From Buchnera aphidicola (Pemphigus populi) (lineage in GTDB: Bacteria > Pseudomonadota > Gammaproteobacteria > Enterobacterales > Enterobacteriaceae), in contig NZ_OZ060372.1 in assembly GCF_964058935.1 (NCBI RefSeq), positions 310,001 to 374,000 on the forward strand: DNA of 64,000 nucleotides. The letters run 5' to 3'. The first letter of the stretch is position 1. Every line of letters starts with the position of its first letter. This document shows positions 1-12,575 of this stretch, one piece after another. Under the pieces are notes generated by a model. It saw only the letters and a program-made list of their open reading frames with translations. It searched no databases and was not told the origin of the DNA. Both the position numbers and the translations under genes were made by a program.

Positions 1-747
1 TTTAACTTGCTGAAAAATAACATCTGTTTTTGGATCTGTAGGAAAATGTTTTTTCCATTGGTTAAAAAACAAATTTATTCCATGTTTATTGGTTGGGAAT
101 TCATGTGCCGGCATAAAATTTATTGATTTCACCTCATCTATAGATCTTTGACTATGAATGTCAAAAGTTTTTATAGACAAGATTTTATTGTTTAAAAAAT
201 ATAATCTATACGGAAAATTGTTACCCATGGTATATAATTCAATAAAATCATTATTTATACAATATTCCCCATGTTGTATTACTTGATTAACCAGTTTATA
301 ACCTTTATCCTGTAATATTTTTATTAAATCATCGTTTGATAGACTCATATTTTTTTTTATTTCTAATACTTCATTATTTAAATATTTATAAGGACAAACT
401 TTTTGCAAAAATGAATTAATAGAAATAATTAATAATGTTTCTTTTAATTTAGGTAATTGGTGCAATAAAAACATTCTAGAAGAAATAATATCTCGATTAG
501 GAGAAAAAACATCAAATGGTAAAGTATCCCAATCAAAAAAAATATATATATTTTTTTTCGTAAACAATTGTATTTCATTTTTGAGTTTTAGTGATTCTTG
601 TATATTTTTTGTGATTAATAGTATTAAGTTATCTGAACTTTCAAGAATTTTAGCGGATTCAAAAGCAATTGCTGATTCGGTTAATTGACCGAGTATTTTT
701 TTTTCTCCCAATTGATTGGGCAGTTTATACGTAGTATATTTTAACAC
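1..747 (-). CDS. mfd: Mfd transcription-repair coupling factor, N-terminal part (gene runs off the window)
   Basis: Mfd is the ATPase that removes stalled RNA polymerase and recruits UvrA to lesions on transcribed strands. Only the first ~249 codons are here, covering the UvrB-like N-terminal module. The translation begins VLKYTTYKLPNQLGEKKILG and contains the recognisable stretch DWDTLPFDVFSPNRDIISSR, which matches the family motif around the WDTLPYD segment of enterobacterial Mfd. I chose the GTG at 745-747 because AAGGA lies 8 bases upstream. This reading frame stays open to base 1, so the 3' end is outside. It is divergent from gapA. Confidence 0.88.
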   Translation of the reverse strand, partial: MLKYTTYKLPNQLGEKKILGQLTESAIAFESAKILESSDNLILLITKNIQESLKLKNEIQLFTKKNIYIFFDWDTLPFDVFSPNRDIISSRMFLLHQLPKLKETLLIISINSFLQKVCPYKYLNNEVLEIKKNMSLSNDDLIKILQDKGYKLVNQVIQHGEYCINNDFIELYTMGNNFPYRLYFLNNKILSIKTFDIHSQRSIDEVKSINFMPAHEFPTNKHGINLFFNQWKKHFPTDPKTDVIFQQVK

Positions 748-2465
<1,718 letters not shown>

Positions 2466-2481
2466 TGAAATAAAAATCACC

Positions 2482-2519
2482 ACATTAAAAAAAATAAATT
2501 TTTTTATTTTTTTTAATGT
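2482..2519. terminator. Bidirectional terminator-like hairpin between gapA and fldA
   Basis: Perfect 17-bp inverted repeat: arms 2482-2498 and 2503-2519, loop TTTT. Each arm contains an 8-base A or T run. It lies 16 bases past the gapA stop and about 60 bases from the fldA stop, so it could end both convergent transcripts. Confidence 0.7.
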
Positions 2520-2579
2520 TCGTTTATTTATACAAATAAAAAATTTTATTTGTAGTACATTTTTATCTTAGTATCTATA

Positions 2580-3107
2580 CTAGATATTTGATATAGGTTT
2601 TGATAACTCACAATATAATTGTTTTACCCATTTTTCTACTCTTTTTTCGCTTTTTTCTGGCTGTCTGTCTTCATCTATTACCATACCATAAAAATTATTA
2701 GAATCTTTTAAAGCTTTAGATGATATAAATGTGTATTCTTTTGTTGGCCATGTTCCAATTATTTTTGCTCCTTTTTTATGAATAATATTGTAAATAATAC
2801 CAATTCCATCACAAAAATATTCTGAATAATCTTCTTGATCACCGCATCCAAATAAAGCAACTATTTTATTCTTAAAATTTATTTTTTTTAAAACTGGTAA
2901 AAAATCATCCCAATCACATTGCATTTCACCATAATACCAAGTTGGTATACCAAATATTATAATATCAAAATATTCTATATTTTCTTTTTTAGTATGAGCA
3001 ATATCATAAATTTGAGCACAATTAGAACTCATATATTTTTGAATTAGTTTTGCAATTTTTTCTGTATTACCAGTATCACTACCAAAAAATATTCCAATTT
3101 TTTTCAT
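2580..3107 (-). CDS. fldA: Flavodoxin 1 (FldA)
   Basis: Small FMN electron carrier that supplies low-potential electrons to reductive enzymes, in enterobacteria from NADPH through Fpr. The protein is 175 residues (E. coli 176). The phosphate-binding loop [11 protein letters not shown] sits at residues ~9-19. The FMN-stacking region [15 protein letters not shown] and the later [16 protein letters not shown] loop are intact. An AGGA box lies just upstream of the ATG. It is convergent with gapA, and nothing else is in its transcription unit. Confidence 0.95.
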   Translation of the reverse strand: MKKIGIFFGSDTGNTEKIAKLIQKYMSSNCAQIYDIAHTKKENIEYFDIIIFGIPTWYYGEMQCDWDDFLPVLKKINFKNKIVALFGCGDQEDYSEYFCDGIGIIYNIIHKKGAKIIGTWPTKEYTFISSKALKDSNNFYGMVIDEDRQPEKSEKRVEKWVKQLYCELSKPISNI

Positions 3108-3573
3108 CTTTTTTCCTAAAAATAATTATATACTTTTTACATAAAGTATTTTTTTAAAATATGTTTAGATTAATATCTAACATTTTAATTTATATTAAAA
3201 AATTTTATTTTCTTATATGAAACTGTTTATATAAAATTACTATAGATTAAAAATCTACTATCAACTAGATTATTTTTACTTCTCTACAATATAATTACAT
3301 TTTTATTAATCAGAATCATACACCAATATTTATTAGTTATTATTTTACTTGAAAACAAATGACGTTAATATGTTTATTTTTATAATAATTTTATATACTA
3401 TGAATAAATAAAAATATAAAATATATCAGATTAAATTTCTACTAAAATGAATTAATCAATTGTTACCAAAACATCAATATTGTATGCAATATATTATTTT
3501 TAAAATGTATTTATGTAATACAAAAATAAAAATATTATCAATTGTAAGTACATAAAAATATTGAGGAACATAT
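3108..3573. other. Divergent fldA/phrB spacer
   Basis: About 465 bases with no open frame, tRNA or hairpin that I trust. It must carry the start signals of both flanking genes. Only the phrB ribosome site (GAGG, 3562-3565) is clear. Confidence 0.45.
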
Positions 3574-5019
3574 ATGACAGTAAATCTTATGTGGTTTCGC
3601 AATGATCTACGAATACATGATAATATCGCGTTGTACGCTGCCTGCAAAAAAAAAGAAGCGAATGTGTTATCTATTTTTATTGCTACTCCTCAAAAATGGA
3701 AAAAAAACTTCATGTCTTTTAAAAAATCAGAATACATTTATAAAAATTTATTAATGTTACAAAAAAATATCATGAAAATAGGTATTCCTTTATATTTTTA
3801 TGAATCTAAAAATTCTTTTACATCAGTTAAATTTTTAATAAATTTTTGTCAAAAAAATAAAGTAAATTCTATTTTTTATAATGATCAATACGAAACTAAT
3901 GAGATAAAAAGAGACTTTTTAACTAAAAAAATGCTCGAAAAAGAAAATATTTCTGTGCGTACATTTCATGATGCAACACTTATATCTCCTGATAAAATAT
4001 ATAAAAAAAATGGACAATCATATAATAATTTTTCTTTTTTTAAAAAGAATATTATAAAAAAAATACAGAGAAAATTGCCACAATCCTTCCCTGTGCCCGA
4101 TATTAGACCATTTCTAAAAATAAAAACATATGCTATAAAATTTAGTTATCCACGTGAAAATATTGATGAAAATTTATTTCCTATCGGAGAGCATTCTGCT
4201 CTAAATAAATTATCATTTTTTATAGATAAACAAATAAATAAATATGAATTAGAACATAATTTTCCCAATGTAAATTGTACAAGTTTTTTATCTGCATCTC
4301 TATCAATAGGAATCTTATCATCTCGTCAATGTATAAAGTTATTATTGAAAAAAAAAATTTATAAAAATAAAATCAACATCAATGAATGCAAATGGTTAAA
4401 TGAACTAATATGGCGCGAGTTTTATAAATATATATTAGTTAAATATCCTACATTAATTCAATGCAAATCTAAATATAATTTAGAAAATAAAATTACATGG
4501 AATAATAACAAAAAAAACTTAATAGCTTGGAAAGAGGGGAGAACAGGATATCCTATTGTCGATGCCGGCATGAGGCAATTAAATGAATTGGGATGGATGC
4601 ATAATCGAATTAGAATGATTACTGCAAGTTTTTTAGTAAAAGATCTTTTAATAAATTGGAGAGAAGGAGAAAAATATTTTATATCAAAATTAATTGATGG
4701 AGATACAGCTATCAATAATGGTAATTGGCGATGGATAGCTTCCATAGGCTATGGTAGCAATCCCTACTTTAGGATATTTAATCCCATCTATCAAGCTAAA
4801 AAATTTGATAAAGAAGGTTATTTTGTTAAAAAATATATTCCTGAACTACGCATGGTACCAAATTTATACATTTTTAATCCCCATTTATGGTCTCAAAAAA
4901 TAGGAAAGAAAATTAATTACCCCTTTCCGATAGTTGATCATGAAAAAACAAAAAAAAATGTTATTACTGTTTTTAAATTGGCTAAATTACTCTCTTTAAA
5001 AGAAAATAATCTAAAATGA
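3574..5019 (+). CDS. phrB: Deoxyribodipyrimidine photolyase (PhrB)
   Basis: Class I CPD photolyase: FADH- and a folate antenna use blue light to split cyclobutane pyrimidine dimers. It is 481 residues (E. coli 472). The N-terminal antenna domain starts MTVNLMWFRNDLRIHDN. The C-terminal FAD domain has GRTGYPIVDAGMRQL, MHNRIRMITASFLVKDL, the DGD segment and NNGNWRW, which carries a Trp of the electron-transfer chain. A GAGG box precedes the ATG. Its TGA overlaps the ATG of ybgI (ATGA), so the two are co-translated, as in Enterobacterales. Confidence 0.96.
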   Translation: MTVNLMWFRNDLRIHDNIALYAACKKKEANVLSIFIATPQKWKKNFMSFKKSEYIYKNLLMLQKNIMKIGIPLYFYESKNSFTSVKFLINFCQKNKVNSIFYNDQYETNEIKRDFLTKKMLEKENISVRTFHDATLISPDKIYKKNGQSYNNFSFFKKNIIKKIQRKLPQSFPVPDIRPFLKIKTYAIKFSYPRENIDENLFPIGEHSALNKLSFFIDKQINKYELEHNFPNVNCTSFLSASLSIGILSSRQCIKLLLKKKIYKNKININECKWLNELIWREFYKYILVKYPTLIQCKSKYNLENKITWNNNKKNLIAWKEGRTGYPIVDAGMRQLNELGWMHNRIRMITASFLVKDLLINWREGEKYFISKLIDGDTAINNGNWRWIASIGYGSNPYFRIFNPIYQAKKFDKEGYFVKKYIPELRMVPNLYIFNPHLWSQKIGKKINYPFPIVDHEKTKKNVITVFKLAKLLSLKENNLK

Positions 5020-5759
5020 ATAATTTAAATTTAGAAAAAATTATTAATGAAAAGTTAAAAATACACTTATTTCAAGATTTTGTCCCAAATGGATTACAAG
5101 TAGAAGGATCTTCCAATATCAAAAAAATAATTACTGGTGTTAGTGCTTGTCAAGATTTATTAGATCAAGCTGTGAAATTGCATGCTTCTGCTATTATTGT
5201 TCATCATGGTTATTTTTGGAACAATACAGATAGAATTATCAATTCTATACAAAAAAAAAGATTAAAAACTATTATTAGTAACGATATTAATTTATATAGT
5301 TGGCATTTACCTTTAGATGCACATCCAGAATTAGGAAATAATGTACATATAGCAAAAAAATTAAATATAAAAATCAAAGGATATCTACTTCCTTTGGTTC
5401 CATGGGGAATATTTGAATATGGTATTTCAGGATCGGAATTATTAACAGAAATAATAAAGAAATACAATCGTACACCTTTCTATGAACCTCAAAAATACAA
5501 TTCTAAAATTTTTAAAATAGCTTGGTGTAGCGGAAAAGGACAAGGATTTATGAAAAAAATTAATCTTTCAAATCTAGATGCTTTTTTAACAGGAGAAGTA
5601 TCTGAAGAAACTATTTATATTTCTAGAGAAAATGACTTACATTTTTTTTCAATCGGTCATCATGCCAGCGAAAGAGATGGTATCATAGCACTTAGTAATT
5701 GGTTAATTAATAAATATAATCTCGATGTAACATTTATTGATACTGATAATCCTATCTAA
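5016..5759 (+). CDS. ybgI: YbgI, Nif3-family dinuclear metal-binding protein
   Basis: Member of the NIF3/YbgI family, whose hexameric rings bind two metal ions per subunit; the cellular role is not settled. It is 247 residues, the same as E. coli. Metal-site motifs are visible: IIVHHGYFW near residue 65, HLPLDAHPELGN near residue 97, and the C-terminal SIGHHASERDG. The start codon lies inside the phrB stop (ATGA). Retention in a reduced genome suggests a useful housekeeping role, but the sequence does not say which. Confidence 0.93.
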   Translation: MNNLNLEKIINEKLKIHLFQDFVPNGLQVEGSSNIKKIITGVSACQDLLDQAVKLHASAIIVHHGYFWNNTDRIINSIQKKRLKTIISNDINLYSWHLPLDAHPELGNNVHIAKKLNIKIKGYLLPLVPWGIFEYGISGSELLTEIIKKYNRTPFYEPQKYNSKIFKIAWCSGKGQGFMKKINLSNLDAFLTGEVSEETIYISRENDLHFFSIGHHASERDGIIALSNWLINKYNLDVTFIDTDNPI

Positions 5760-5885
5760 TTTTTAATGAAAAAATTTTTACTCATTTTATACATAATTAA
5801 AAATATATTTTTATATATAAAGATATTTATCTTTATATATATTAATGACTAAAATTTTTATAAAAAAATAGTTTAAGAGAACATC

Positions 5886-8657
5886 ATGAAAGATGATAAA
5901 TTAATATCTTGGCTAAACTATTCTTGTTTATCCAGAAATAATCAAAGTTATATTCAAAGCTTGTATGATACATTTTTAATCAATCCTAATTCTATTGAAA
6001 AAAAATGGAGAATATTTTTCTCAAAAATAAACAATATAAGAGAAAAAAAAGAACATAAGTCTAAAAAACAATGTAATTACGATACTATAAGTAAATATAA
6101 TACGTTTCTAAAACGGGAAAAAATATTACAATTAGTTGATGCTTTTCGTAAAGATGGTCATAAAAATGCTAAATTAGATCCTTTAAATATGTATCCACAA
6201 CGAGATCTTTCAACCCTGAATTTAAATTATTATAACTTAATGGAAACAGATTTATATATCGATAATAATATTGATTTTTTAAAAAAAAGTAATGCAATAT
6301 ATTCTAAAACTCATTTATATCAAAATCTAAAAAAAACATACTGTGATTCAATAGGTTTTGAATACATGCACATTGAAAATAATAAAGAAAAAAAATGGAT
6401 TCAAAATTATATAGAAAATTATAAAAAAGAAAATTTATTAAATACAGATGAACAAAAAAAAATATTAACAGCATTAATACATGCGGAAGAATTAGAAATA
6501 TTTCTTTCTAATAAATTTCCAGGTTCTAAAAGATTTTCTTTAGAAGGTTCCGAAACATTAATTCCAATGCTACATGAAATTATAAATTATTCAGAATCGC
6601 TGCAAGTATCTGATATAATCGTAGGAATGGCTCATCGAGGCAGATTAAATGTGTTGGTAAATATTTTTGGAAAAAAAGAACGAGATTTATTTAAAGAATT
6701 CTCTAATACTTATCGAGATGTTTCTAAAAGTGGAGATGTAAAATATCATTTGGGTTATCACTCGAAAATAAAAAAAAATAATAAAATTATAAATTTAATC
6801 TTGAAATGTAATCCATCTCATTTAGAGATTATTAATCCAGTAGTAATGGGTTGTACACGAGCTCATATAGATATGTTTGATAATTATGATTCTAATAAAA
6901 TATTATCTATTTTAATTCATGGTGATGCAGCGATTACGGGACAAGGAATAGTTCAAGAAACACTAAATATGTCTCAAACTAAAGGTTATAGTGTTGGAGG
7001 ATCTATTCATTTAGTGATTAACAACCAAATTGGTTTTACTACTTCAGATAAAAATAGTTTACAATCGAGTTATTATTGTACCGATATTGCTAAAATGATT
7101 AATAGTCCAATATTTCACGTCAATTCTGATGATCCAGAAGCAGCAATATTTATCACACGAATGGCATTAGATTTTCGTTTTCACTTTAAAAGAGATGTAT
7201 TCATAGATTTAGTTGGATATAGACGACGAGGTCATAATGAATCTGATGAACCTTACGTAACTCAACCAATAATGTATCAAAAAATTAATAAACATCCTAC
7301 AGTAAAAAATATATATCAAAATAATTTAATAATAAGAAATATTATCACCGTAGATTATGTTAATCAAATACTGTATAACAATAAAGTTAAATTAGAAGAA
7401 GAATATTTATTGTTCATAAAAAATAATACTGATAATACAAAAAAAAATAAAAAATATAAAATAATAAAAAATATTTCTATAAAAACAATAAGTTTTAAAG
7501 AACTTCAAAAAATAGCCATTTCTATCAATACCATACCGTCTGAAATAAATATTCATCCAAGAGTAAAAAAAATATATGAAGATAGAATTGCAATGGCTTA
7601 TGAAAGAAAAAAAATAGATTGGGGAGCAGCTGAAAATTTGGCGTATGCTTCTTTAGTTAGTCAAGGGATTTCTTGTCGTTTATCTGGTGAAGATATTAGT
7701 CGTGGTACATTTTTTCACCGTCATTCTGTTATACATAATCAAAAAAATGGTTCTATGTATATACCTATTAAACATATTGATAATCCAAAAGGAAAATTTT
7801 ATATTTGGGATTCTGTTTTATCAGAAGAATCTGTATTAGCTTTTGAATACGGATATTCTAGTACTAATTATGATATTTTAACGGTTTGGGAAGCACAATT
7901 TGGTGATTTTGCGAATGTAGCACAAGTAGTAATAGACCAATTTATTACTTCTGGTGAACAAAAATGGGGATACAAATGTGGATTAGTAATGTTACTACCT
8001 CATGGCTATGAAGGACAAGGTCCTGAACATTCTTCAGCTAGATTAGAACGTTATCTACAACTTTCTGCTGAAAATAACATCACAATATGTATACCAACTA
8101 CAGCTGCTCAAATGTATCACGCATTACGTCATCAAGTATTACAATCTGTAAGGAAGCCTCTTATCATTATGTCACCTAAATCACTTTTAAGATACCCTTT
8201 ATCTTTTTCTCATTTAACTGATTTGCATAATGGAAAATTTTTAGAAATTATAGATGAAATAGATATGGTAAAAACAAAATTTTTAAAAAAGATTATTTTT
8301 TGTTCAGGAAAAATATATTATGATTTGTTAGAACAACGTCGTATAAATGAACAGAATGATGTAGCAATCATTCGTATTGAACAGTTATATCCTTTTCCTA
8401 AATTGTTACTATTAAAAATTTTGAAATCTTACAATGAAATATTTAATTTTGTATGGTGTCAAGAAGAACCTTTTAATCAAGGAGCATGGAATTATATTCA
8501 ATACCACTTGAATAAAGTATTACCAATGAATTCATATTTAAAATATATTGGACGTTCATCATCTTCAGCATCAGCTGTAGGGAATTTTTATATCCATAAG
8601 AAACAGCAAAAAAAAATTATAAATGATGCACTTAATATAAATTTGATAAAAGGATAA
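5886..8657 (+). CDS. sucA: 2-oxoglutarate dehydrogenase E1 component (SucA)
   Basis: Thiamine-diphosphate E1 subunit that decarboxylates 2-oxoglutarate and transfers the succinyl group to the lipoyl arm of SucB. It is 923 residues (E. coli 933). An N-terminal helical segment (SWLNYSCLSRNNQSYIQSLY) is followed by the core, with GMAHRGRLNVL, the TPP/Mg motif GDAAITGQGIVQETLNMSQ and GYRRRGHNESDEP. The transketolase-like half has SGEDISRGTFFHRH and LLPHGYEGQGPEHSSAR. AGAGA precedes the ATG. It is the first gene of sucAB; sucB starts 8 bases after it ends. Confidence 0.96.
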   Translation: MKDDKLISWLNYSCLSRNNQSYIQSLYDTFLINPNSIEKKWRIFFSKINNIREKKEHKSKKQCNYDTISKYNTFLKREKILQLVDAFRKDGHKNAKLDPLNMYPQRDLSTLNLNYYNLMETDLYIDNNIDFLKKSNAIYSKTHLYQNLKKTYCDSIGFEYMHIENNKEKKWIQNYIENYKKENLLNTDEQKKILTALIHAEELEIFLSNKFPGSKRFSLEGSETLIPMLHEIINYSESLQVSDIIVGMAHRGRLNVLVNIFGKKERDLFKEFSNTYRDVSKSGDVKYHLGYHSKIKKNNKIINLILKCNPSHLEIINPVVMGCTRAHIDMFDNYDSNKILSILIHGDAAITGQGIVQETLNMSQTKGYSVGGSIHLVINNQIGFTTSDKNSLQSSYYCTDIAKMINSPIFHVNSDDPEAAIFITRMALDFRFHFKRDVFIDLVGYRRRGHNESDEPYVTQPIMYQKINKHPTVKNIYQNNLIIRNIITVDYVNQILYNNKVKLEEEYLLFIKNNTDNTKKNKKYKIIKNISIKTISFKELQKIAISINTIPSEINIHPRVKKIYEDRIAMAYERKKIDWGAAENLAYASLVSQGISCRLSGEDISRGTFFHRHSVIHNQKNGSMYIPIKHIDNPKGKFYIWDSVLSEESVLAFEYGYSSTNYDILTVWEAQFGDFANVAQVVIDQFITSGEQKWGYKCGLVMLLPHGYEGQGPEHSSARLERYLQLSAENNITICIPTTAAQMYHALRHQVLQSVRKPLIIMSPKSLLRYPLSFSHLTDLHNGKFLEIIDEIDMVKTKFLKKIIFCSGKIYYDLLEQRRINEQNDVAIIRIEQLYPFPKLLLLKILKSYNEIFNFVWCQEEPFNQGAWNYIQYHLNKVLPMNSYLKYIGRSSSSASAVGNFYIHKKQQKKIINDALNINLIKG

Positions 8658-8665
8658 AATAATAT

Positions 8666-9892
8666 ATGAATAGTGTGGATATTCTTGTTCCTAATTTACC
8701 TGAATCGGTAAATACAGCTCAAATTGTAACTTGGCATAAAAGAATAGGAGACATTGTAAAAATAGATGAAATATTGGTAGAAATAGAAACCGATAAAATT
8801 ATTTTAGAAGTTCCAGCTACCTCTTCTGGTGTCTTAAATTCTATTCTTGAAGTCAAAGGTGCTATAGTACGATCTCAACAAATTTTAGGAACGATTACAT
8901 ATATTCAAGATAATAACAATCAATCTCTTTGTCACATAGATAAAAAAATATTAAAAACAGAAATTACTCAAAATAATAAATCATTAAATAAAAAAACAAA
9001 TAATACTTTTAGCCCAACAGTAAGACGCTTAATATCTTTTCATAATCTTAAAAATTTTGAAGTAAAAGGTACTGGTGTAAACAATAGAATTACTCCTCAA
9101 GATATTGAAATCTATATGAATAATAAAAATAAAAATAATAAAAAAAATGAAATAAAATACGATGTAGAAAAAAAATTACAGAGTACATGTGAAAGAAGTA
9201 TTACTAAAATTAAAATGAGTAATTTAAGAAAATGTATTTCAGAAAGACTACTAAATGTAAAAAATAATACGGCGATGTTAACTACTTTTAATGAAGTCAA
9301 TATGCAGTCAATAATAGAATTAAGAAAAAAATACGGAGATAAATTTAAAGAAAAATACGGTATACGTCTTGGATTTATGTCTTTCTATGTAAAAGCAGTA
9401 TTAGAAGCATTGCAACGTTTTCCAGAAATTAATGCTACTATTGATAATGAAGATATAATTCGTTATAATTATTATGACATAAGTATCGCTGTTGCCACTG
9501 AAAAAGGTTTGATTACACCAGTTATAAAAAATGTAAATTTAATGAATATGTATGAAATTGAAAAGAAAATAAAAAACTTTGTTATACAAGCTAAGGAATC
9601 CAAACTAAATATTGAAGATTTAACAGGAGGTAATTTTACCATTACAAACGGGGGGGTATTTGGTTCATTATTTTCTACACCAATTATTAATCCACCCCAA
9701 TCTGCTATTTTAGGAATTCATAATATTCAAGATCGTCCGGTAGCCATAGAAAATAAAATTTGTATACGTCCCATGATGTATATGGCTCTTTCTTATAATC
9801 ATTGTGTTATAGATGGAAAAGAAGCTATTAGTTTTCTTAAAACTATAAAGGAAATATTAGAAGATTTTAATAGAATTATACTTAATATTTAA
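8666..9892 (+). CDS. sucB: Dihydrolipoyl succinyltransferase E2 component (SucB)
   Basis: Core E2 of the 2-oxoglutarate dehydrogenase complex, making succinyl-CoA. It is 408 residues (E. coli 405). The lipoyl domain has its modified Lys in [11 protein letters not shown] (~residue 44). A charged linker leads to the E1/E3-binding domain ([13 protein letters not shown]) and then the catalytic domain, ending with the active-site motif [10 protein letters not shown]. sucC and sucD do not follow, so this complex works outside a full TCA cycle. The E3 subunit Lpd must come from elsewhere. Confidence 0.96.
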   Translation: MNSVDILVPNLPESVNTAQIVTWHKRIGDIVKIDEILVEIETDKIILEVPATSSGVLNSILEVKGAIVRSQQILGTITYIQDNNNQSLCHIDKKILKTEITQNNKSLNKKTNNTFSPTVRRLISFHNLKNFEVKGTGVNNRITPQDIEIYMNNKNKNNKKNEIKYDVEKKLQSTCERSITKIKMSNLRKCISERLLNVKNNTAMLTTFNEVNMQSIIELRKKYGDKFKEKYGIRLGFMSFYVKAVLEALQRFPEINATIDNEDIIRYNYYDISIAVATEKGLITPVIKNVNLMNMYEIEKKIKNFVIQAKESKLNIEDLTGGNFTITNGGVFGSLFSTPIINPPQSAILGIHNIQDRPVAIENKICIRPMMYMALSYNHCVIDGKEAISFLKTIKEILEDFNRIILNI

Positions 9893-10711
9893 TATACATT
9901 AAATAATTTACTTAAAAATAAAGTTTAATAATTGTACGGTGCTATGATGAATCTTAGCACCAATTTTATTATTTAATAAATAATAATTATTTAAAAAATT
10001 ATTATTGTTTTTTCATGCAATTATTTGATATTACTATTAATAATTTATTAGTCTTTAAAATAATTAGCAAAATAATTTTTTCTAATATTTTTTTTAATAC
10101 AATATGACTTTACTACTTTTAGATTTTATCCTCGATAATATAAAGTTTTATGTATTATATAAACGTCATTAATATATATTTCTATTAATATTTTAATTCT
10201 TTTATTACAGTAAAAAACTGGTAATATGATTAAGAAGTTTAAAAAATATTTAATTAATATTAGATTAATATATATCATGTTACTTTTATATAAATTTTAT
10301 CATAAATATTAAATATGAGAAACATATGTAATTTTCTTTTTTATTTTTATTAAGTACCCGTACTATTACTATTTTTTAAATTATTATTTTTAATAATCTT
10401 ATTATTATATAAAATAGGTATAATAGACAATATAGATATCAATATATAGAATATATGTTATATAAAAAATATATTTTATATATTTAATTATATAAAAAAT
10501 AAAAGTTTTTCATTTCTATAAAATATAAATAAAAATTGATTTTTTATAGTAATACTTGCAATAATAAGGTTGATTTATACATAGAAAATTTAAAAAATAT
10601 TTTTTAATATTAATAAAAAATTATACTAACGGTATATTCGTTATTTTATAAAAAAAATATTATTATAAAATAATACGCACTATAAAATTCACATAATATA
10701 AAAGAAAACCT
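9893..10711. other. sucB-gpmA spacer, no gene recognised
   Basis: About 820 bases. Apart from the sucB terminator at its start it is A/T-rich sequence broken by stops in all frames. In E. coli sucCD follow sucB, but I could not read any sucC or sucD remnant here. I see no tRNA and no further strong inverted repeat. Confidence 0.5.
9938..9961 (+). terminator. sucAB terminator
   Basis: Stem GGTGCTA / TAGCACC (7 bp, four G-C pairs) with a 10-base loop, followed by AATTTTATTATTT. It lies 46 bases past the sucB stop. The G/C content is conspicuous in this background. Confidence 0.7.
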
Positions 10712-11410
10712 ATGATATTTACTAAATTAATTTTAATTAGACACGGTGAAAGTCAATGGAATGCACTCAATAAATTTACTGGTTGGGAGGATATAGACTT
10801 ATCGTCTAAAGGAGAAAAAGAAGCTAAAAATGCTGCAAAATTATTAAAATTAAAAGAATTTACTTTTGATATAGCATATACGTCGATGTTAAAAAGAGCC
10901 ATTCATACTTTATGGTTTATTTTAAAAGATTTAAATCAATCTTGGATTCCAATTAATAAATCTTGGCGTTTAAATGAACGACATTATGGATCTTTACAAG
11001 GTTTAAACAAATTAGAAACTGTTAAGAAATATGGAATAGAACAAGTCAAAAAATGGAGAAGAAGTTTTGATAGCATACCTCCTGAAGTAAATATATTAGA
11101 CAAACGATTTCCTGGTAATGACATTCGTTATACTAATTTAAAATCAAATCAATTACCTGTTTCTGAAAGTTTAGAATTAACAATAAATAGAGTCATACCA
11201 TATTGGAATAATATAATTCTACCATGTTTAAAACAAAATAAAAAAATTATCATTGTGGCTCACGGTAATTCATTGCGTGCATTGATAAAATATTTAAATA
11301 ATATTGATAATGATAAAATATTAAAATTAGAAATTCCTACAGCTGCACCTATTGTTTATGAATTTAATAAAAAATTTGAACCTATTAAATATTTTTATTT
11401 AAAAAAATAG
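10712..11410 (+). CDS. gpmA: 2,3-bisphosphoglycerate-dependent phosphoglycerate mutase (GpmA)
   Basis: Interconverts 3- and 2-phosphoglycerate through a phosphohistidine in glycolysis. The phospho-acceptor His is in [10 protein letters not shown] (residues ~8-17). [32 protein letters not shown] and the second catalytic His in [10 protein letters not shown] are all present. It is 232 residues against 250 in E. coli; the missing part is the flexible C-terminal tail that covers the active site. It lies 65 bases before pfkA, so co-transcription is plausible. Confidence 0.95.
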   Translation: MIFTKLILIRHGESQWNALNKFTGWEDIDLSSKGEKEAKNAAKLLKLKEFTFDIAYTSMLKRAIHTLWFILKDLNQSWIPINKSWRLNERHYGSLQGLNKLETVKKYGIEQVKKWRRSFDSIPPEVNILDKRFPGNDIRYTNLKSNQLPVSESLELTINRVIPYWNNIILPCLKQNKKIIIVAHGNSLRALIKYLNNIDNDKILKLEIPTAAPIVYEFNKKFEPIKYFYLKK

Positions 11411-11475
11411 TTATAATATTTGAATGTAAAAATGTTGTTATAATTTATTTTAATAATATTTATTATGAGGAATAT

Positions 11476-12438
11476 ATGATTAAAAAGATAGGAATACTTA
11501 CTAGTGGAGGTGATGCTCCTGGCATGAATGCAGCCATTAGAGGTGTGGTCAGGACTGGTCTTGGAAAAAAATTAGAAATTTTTGGTGTCTATGATGGGTA
11601 TTTAGGATTGTATAATAATAAAATTTCTAAACTAGATAGATATAGTGTTTCTAATATGATAAATAGAGGAGGAACTTTTTTAGGATCTGCACGTTTCCAT
11701 AAATTTAAAGAAATTGAAATAAGGGAAATAGCTATTAAAAATTTGAAAAGAAAAGAAATAGATTGTCTTGTGGTGATTGGTGGAGATGGATCTTATATTG
11801 GCGCGAAACTTTTAACAGAAATGGGTTTTCCTTGTGTATGCTTACCAGGTACAATAGATAATGATGTAGCGGGCACAGATTATACCATAGGATATTTTAC
11901 CGCATTAGAAACTGTTGTTAATGCTATCGATCGATTACGAGATACATCTTCTTCCCATCAACGCATTTCTATCGTAGAAATTATGGGAAGATATTGCGGT
12001 GATTTAACGTTATCTGCTGCTATTGCAGGAGGATGTGAATTTATTGTGTTACCAGAAATTAATTATAAAAGAGAAGAATTACTAATCGAAATAAAAAATG
12101 GAATAAAAAAAGGAAAAAAACATGCTATAATAGTGATAACCGAATATATTTGTGATGTTGAAGAACTTGCAAAATATATTGAAAAAAAAACCAAAAGAGA
12201 GACAAGAGCTACTATTTTAGGACACATCCAAAGAGGAGGATCTCCCGTTGCTTATGATCGTATTTTGGCCTCAAGAATGGGTGCATATGCTGTAGAAATA
12301 TTATTAAAAGGATATAAAGGTCGTTGTATAGGCATAAGGAATGAAAACATGATACATAACGATATTACCTATGCTCTTAATAATATGAAACGTACATTTA
12401 AGAAAGATTGGTTGAAAATTGCAAAAAAATTATATTAA
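11476..12438 (+). CDS. pfkA: ATP-dependent 6-phosphofructokinase (PfkA)
   Basis: Commits fructose-6-phosphate to glycolysis. It is 320 residues, identical in length to E. coli PfkA. The ATP site [15 protein letters not shown] is at residues ~6-20. The catalytic loop [16 protein letters not shown] holds the base Asp. [13 protein letters not shown] and the late [13 protein letters not shown] motif complete the fold. A GAGG box sits upstream of the ATG. It is convergent with tpiA across AT-only hairpins. Confidence 0.96.
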   Translation: MIKKIGILTSGGDAPGMNAAIRGVVRTGLGKKLEIFGVYDGYLGLYNNKISKLDRYSVSNMINRGGTFLGSARFHKFKEIEIREIAIKNLKRKEIDCLVVIGGDGSYIGAKLLTEMGFPCVCLPGTIDNDVAGTDYTIGYFTALETVVNAIDRLRDTSSSHQRISIVEIMGRYCGDLTLSAAIAGGCEFIVLPEINYKREELLIEIKNGIKKGKKHAIIVITEYICDVEELAKYIEKKTKRETRATILGHIQRGGSPVAYDRILASRMGAYAVEILLKGYKGRCIGIRNENMIHNDITYALNNMKRTFKKDWLKIAKKLY

Positions 12439-12486
12439 ATAATATTTATTTAAATATTATTATCAATAAATATAAATATTTATATT

Positions 12487-12516
12487 AAATATTTTTTATA
12501 TATATAAAAAATATTT
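12487..12516. terminator. AT-only hairpin between pfkA and tpiA
   Basis: Perfect 14-bp inverted repeat, arms 12487-12500 and 12503-12516, with a 2-base spacer. A second 10-bp repeat lies at 12438-12461. Both are between convergent genes and consist of A/T only, so they may be weak bidirectional terminators or simply composition. Confidence 0.4.
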
Positions 12517-12575
12517 TATCCAGAACACTAAAAATAACTGAACATGGATAAAAATAATTTATTTTATATATTTAT

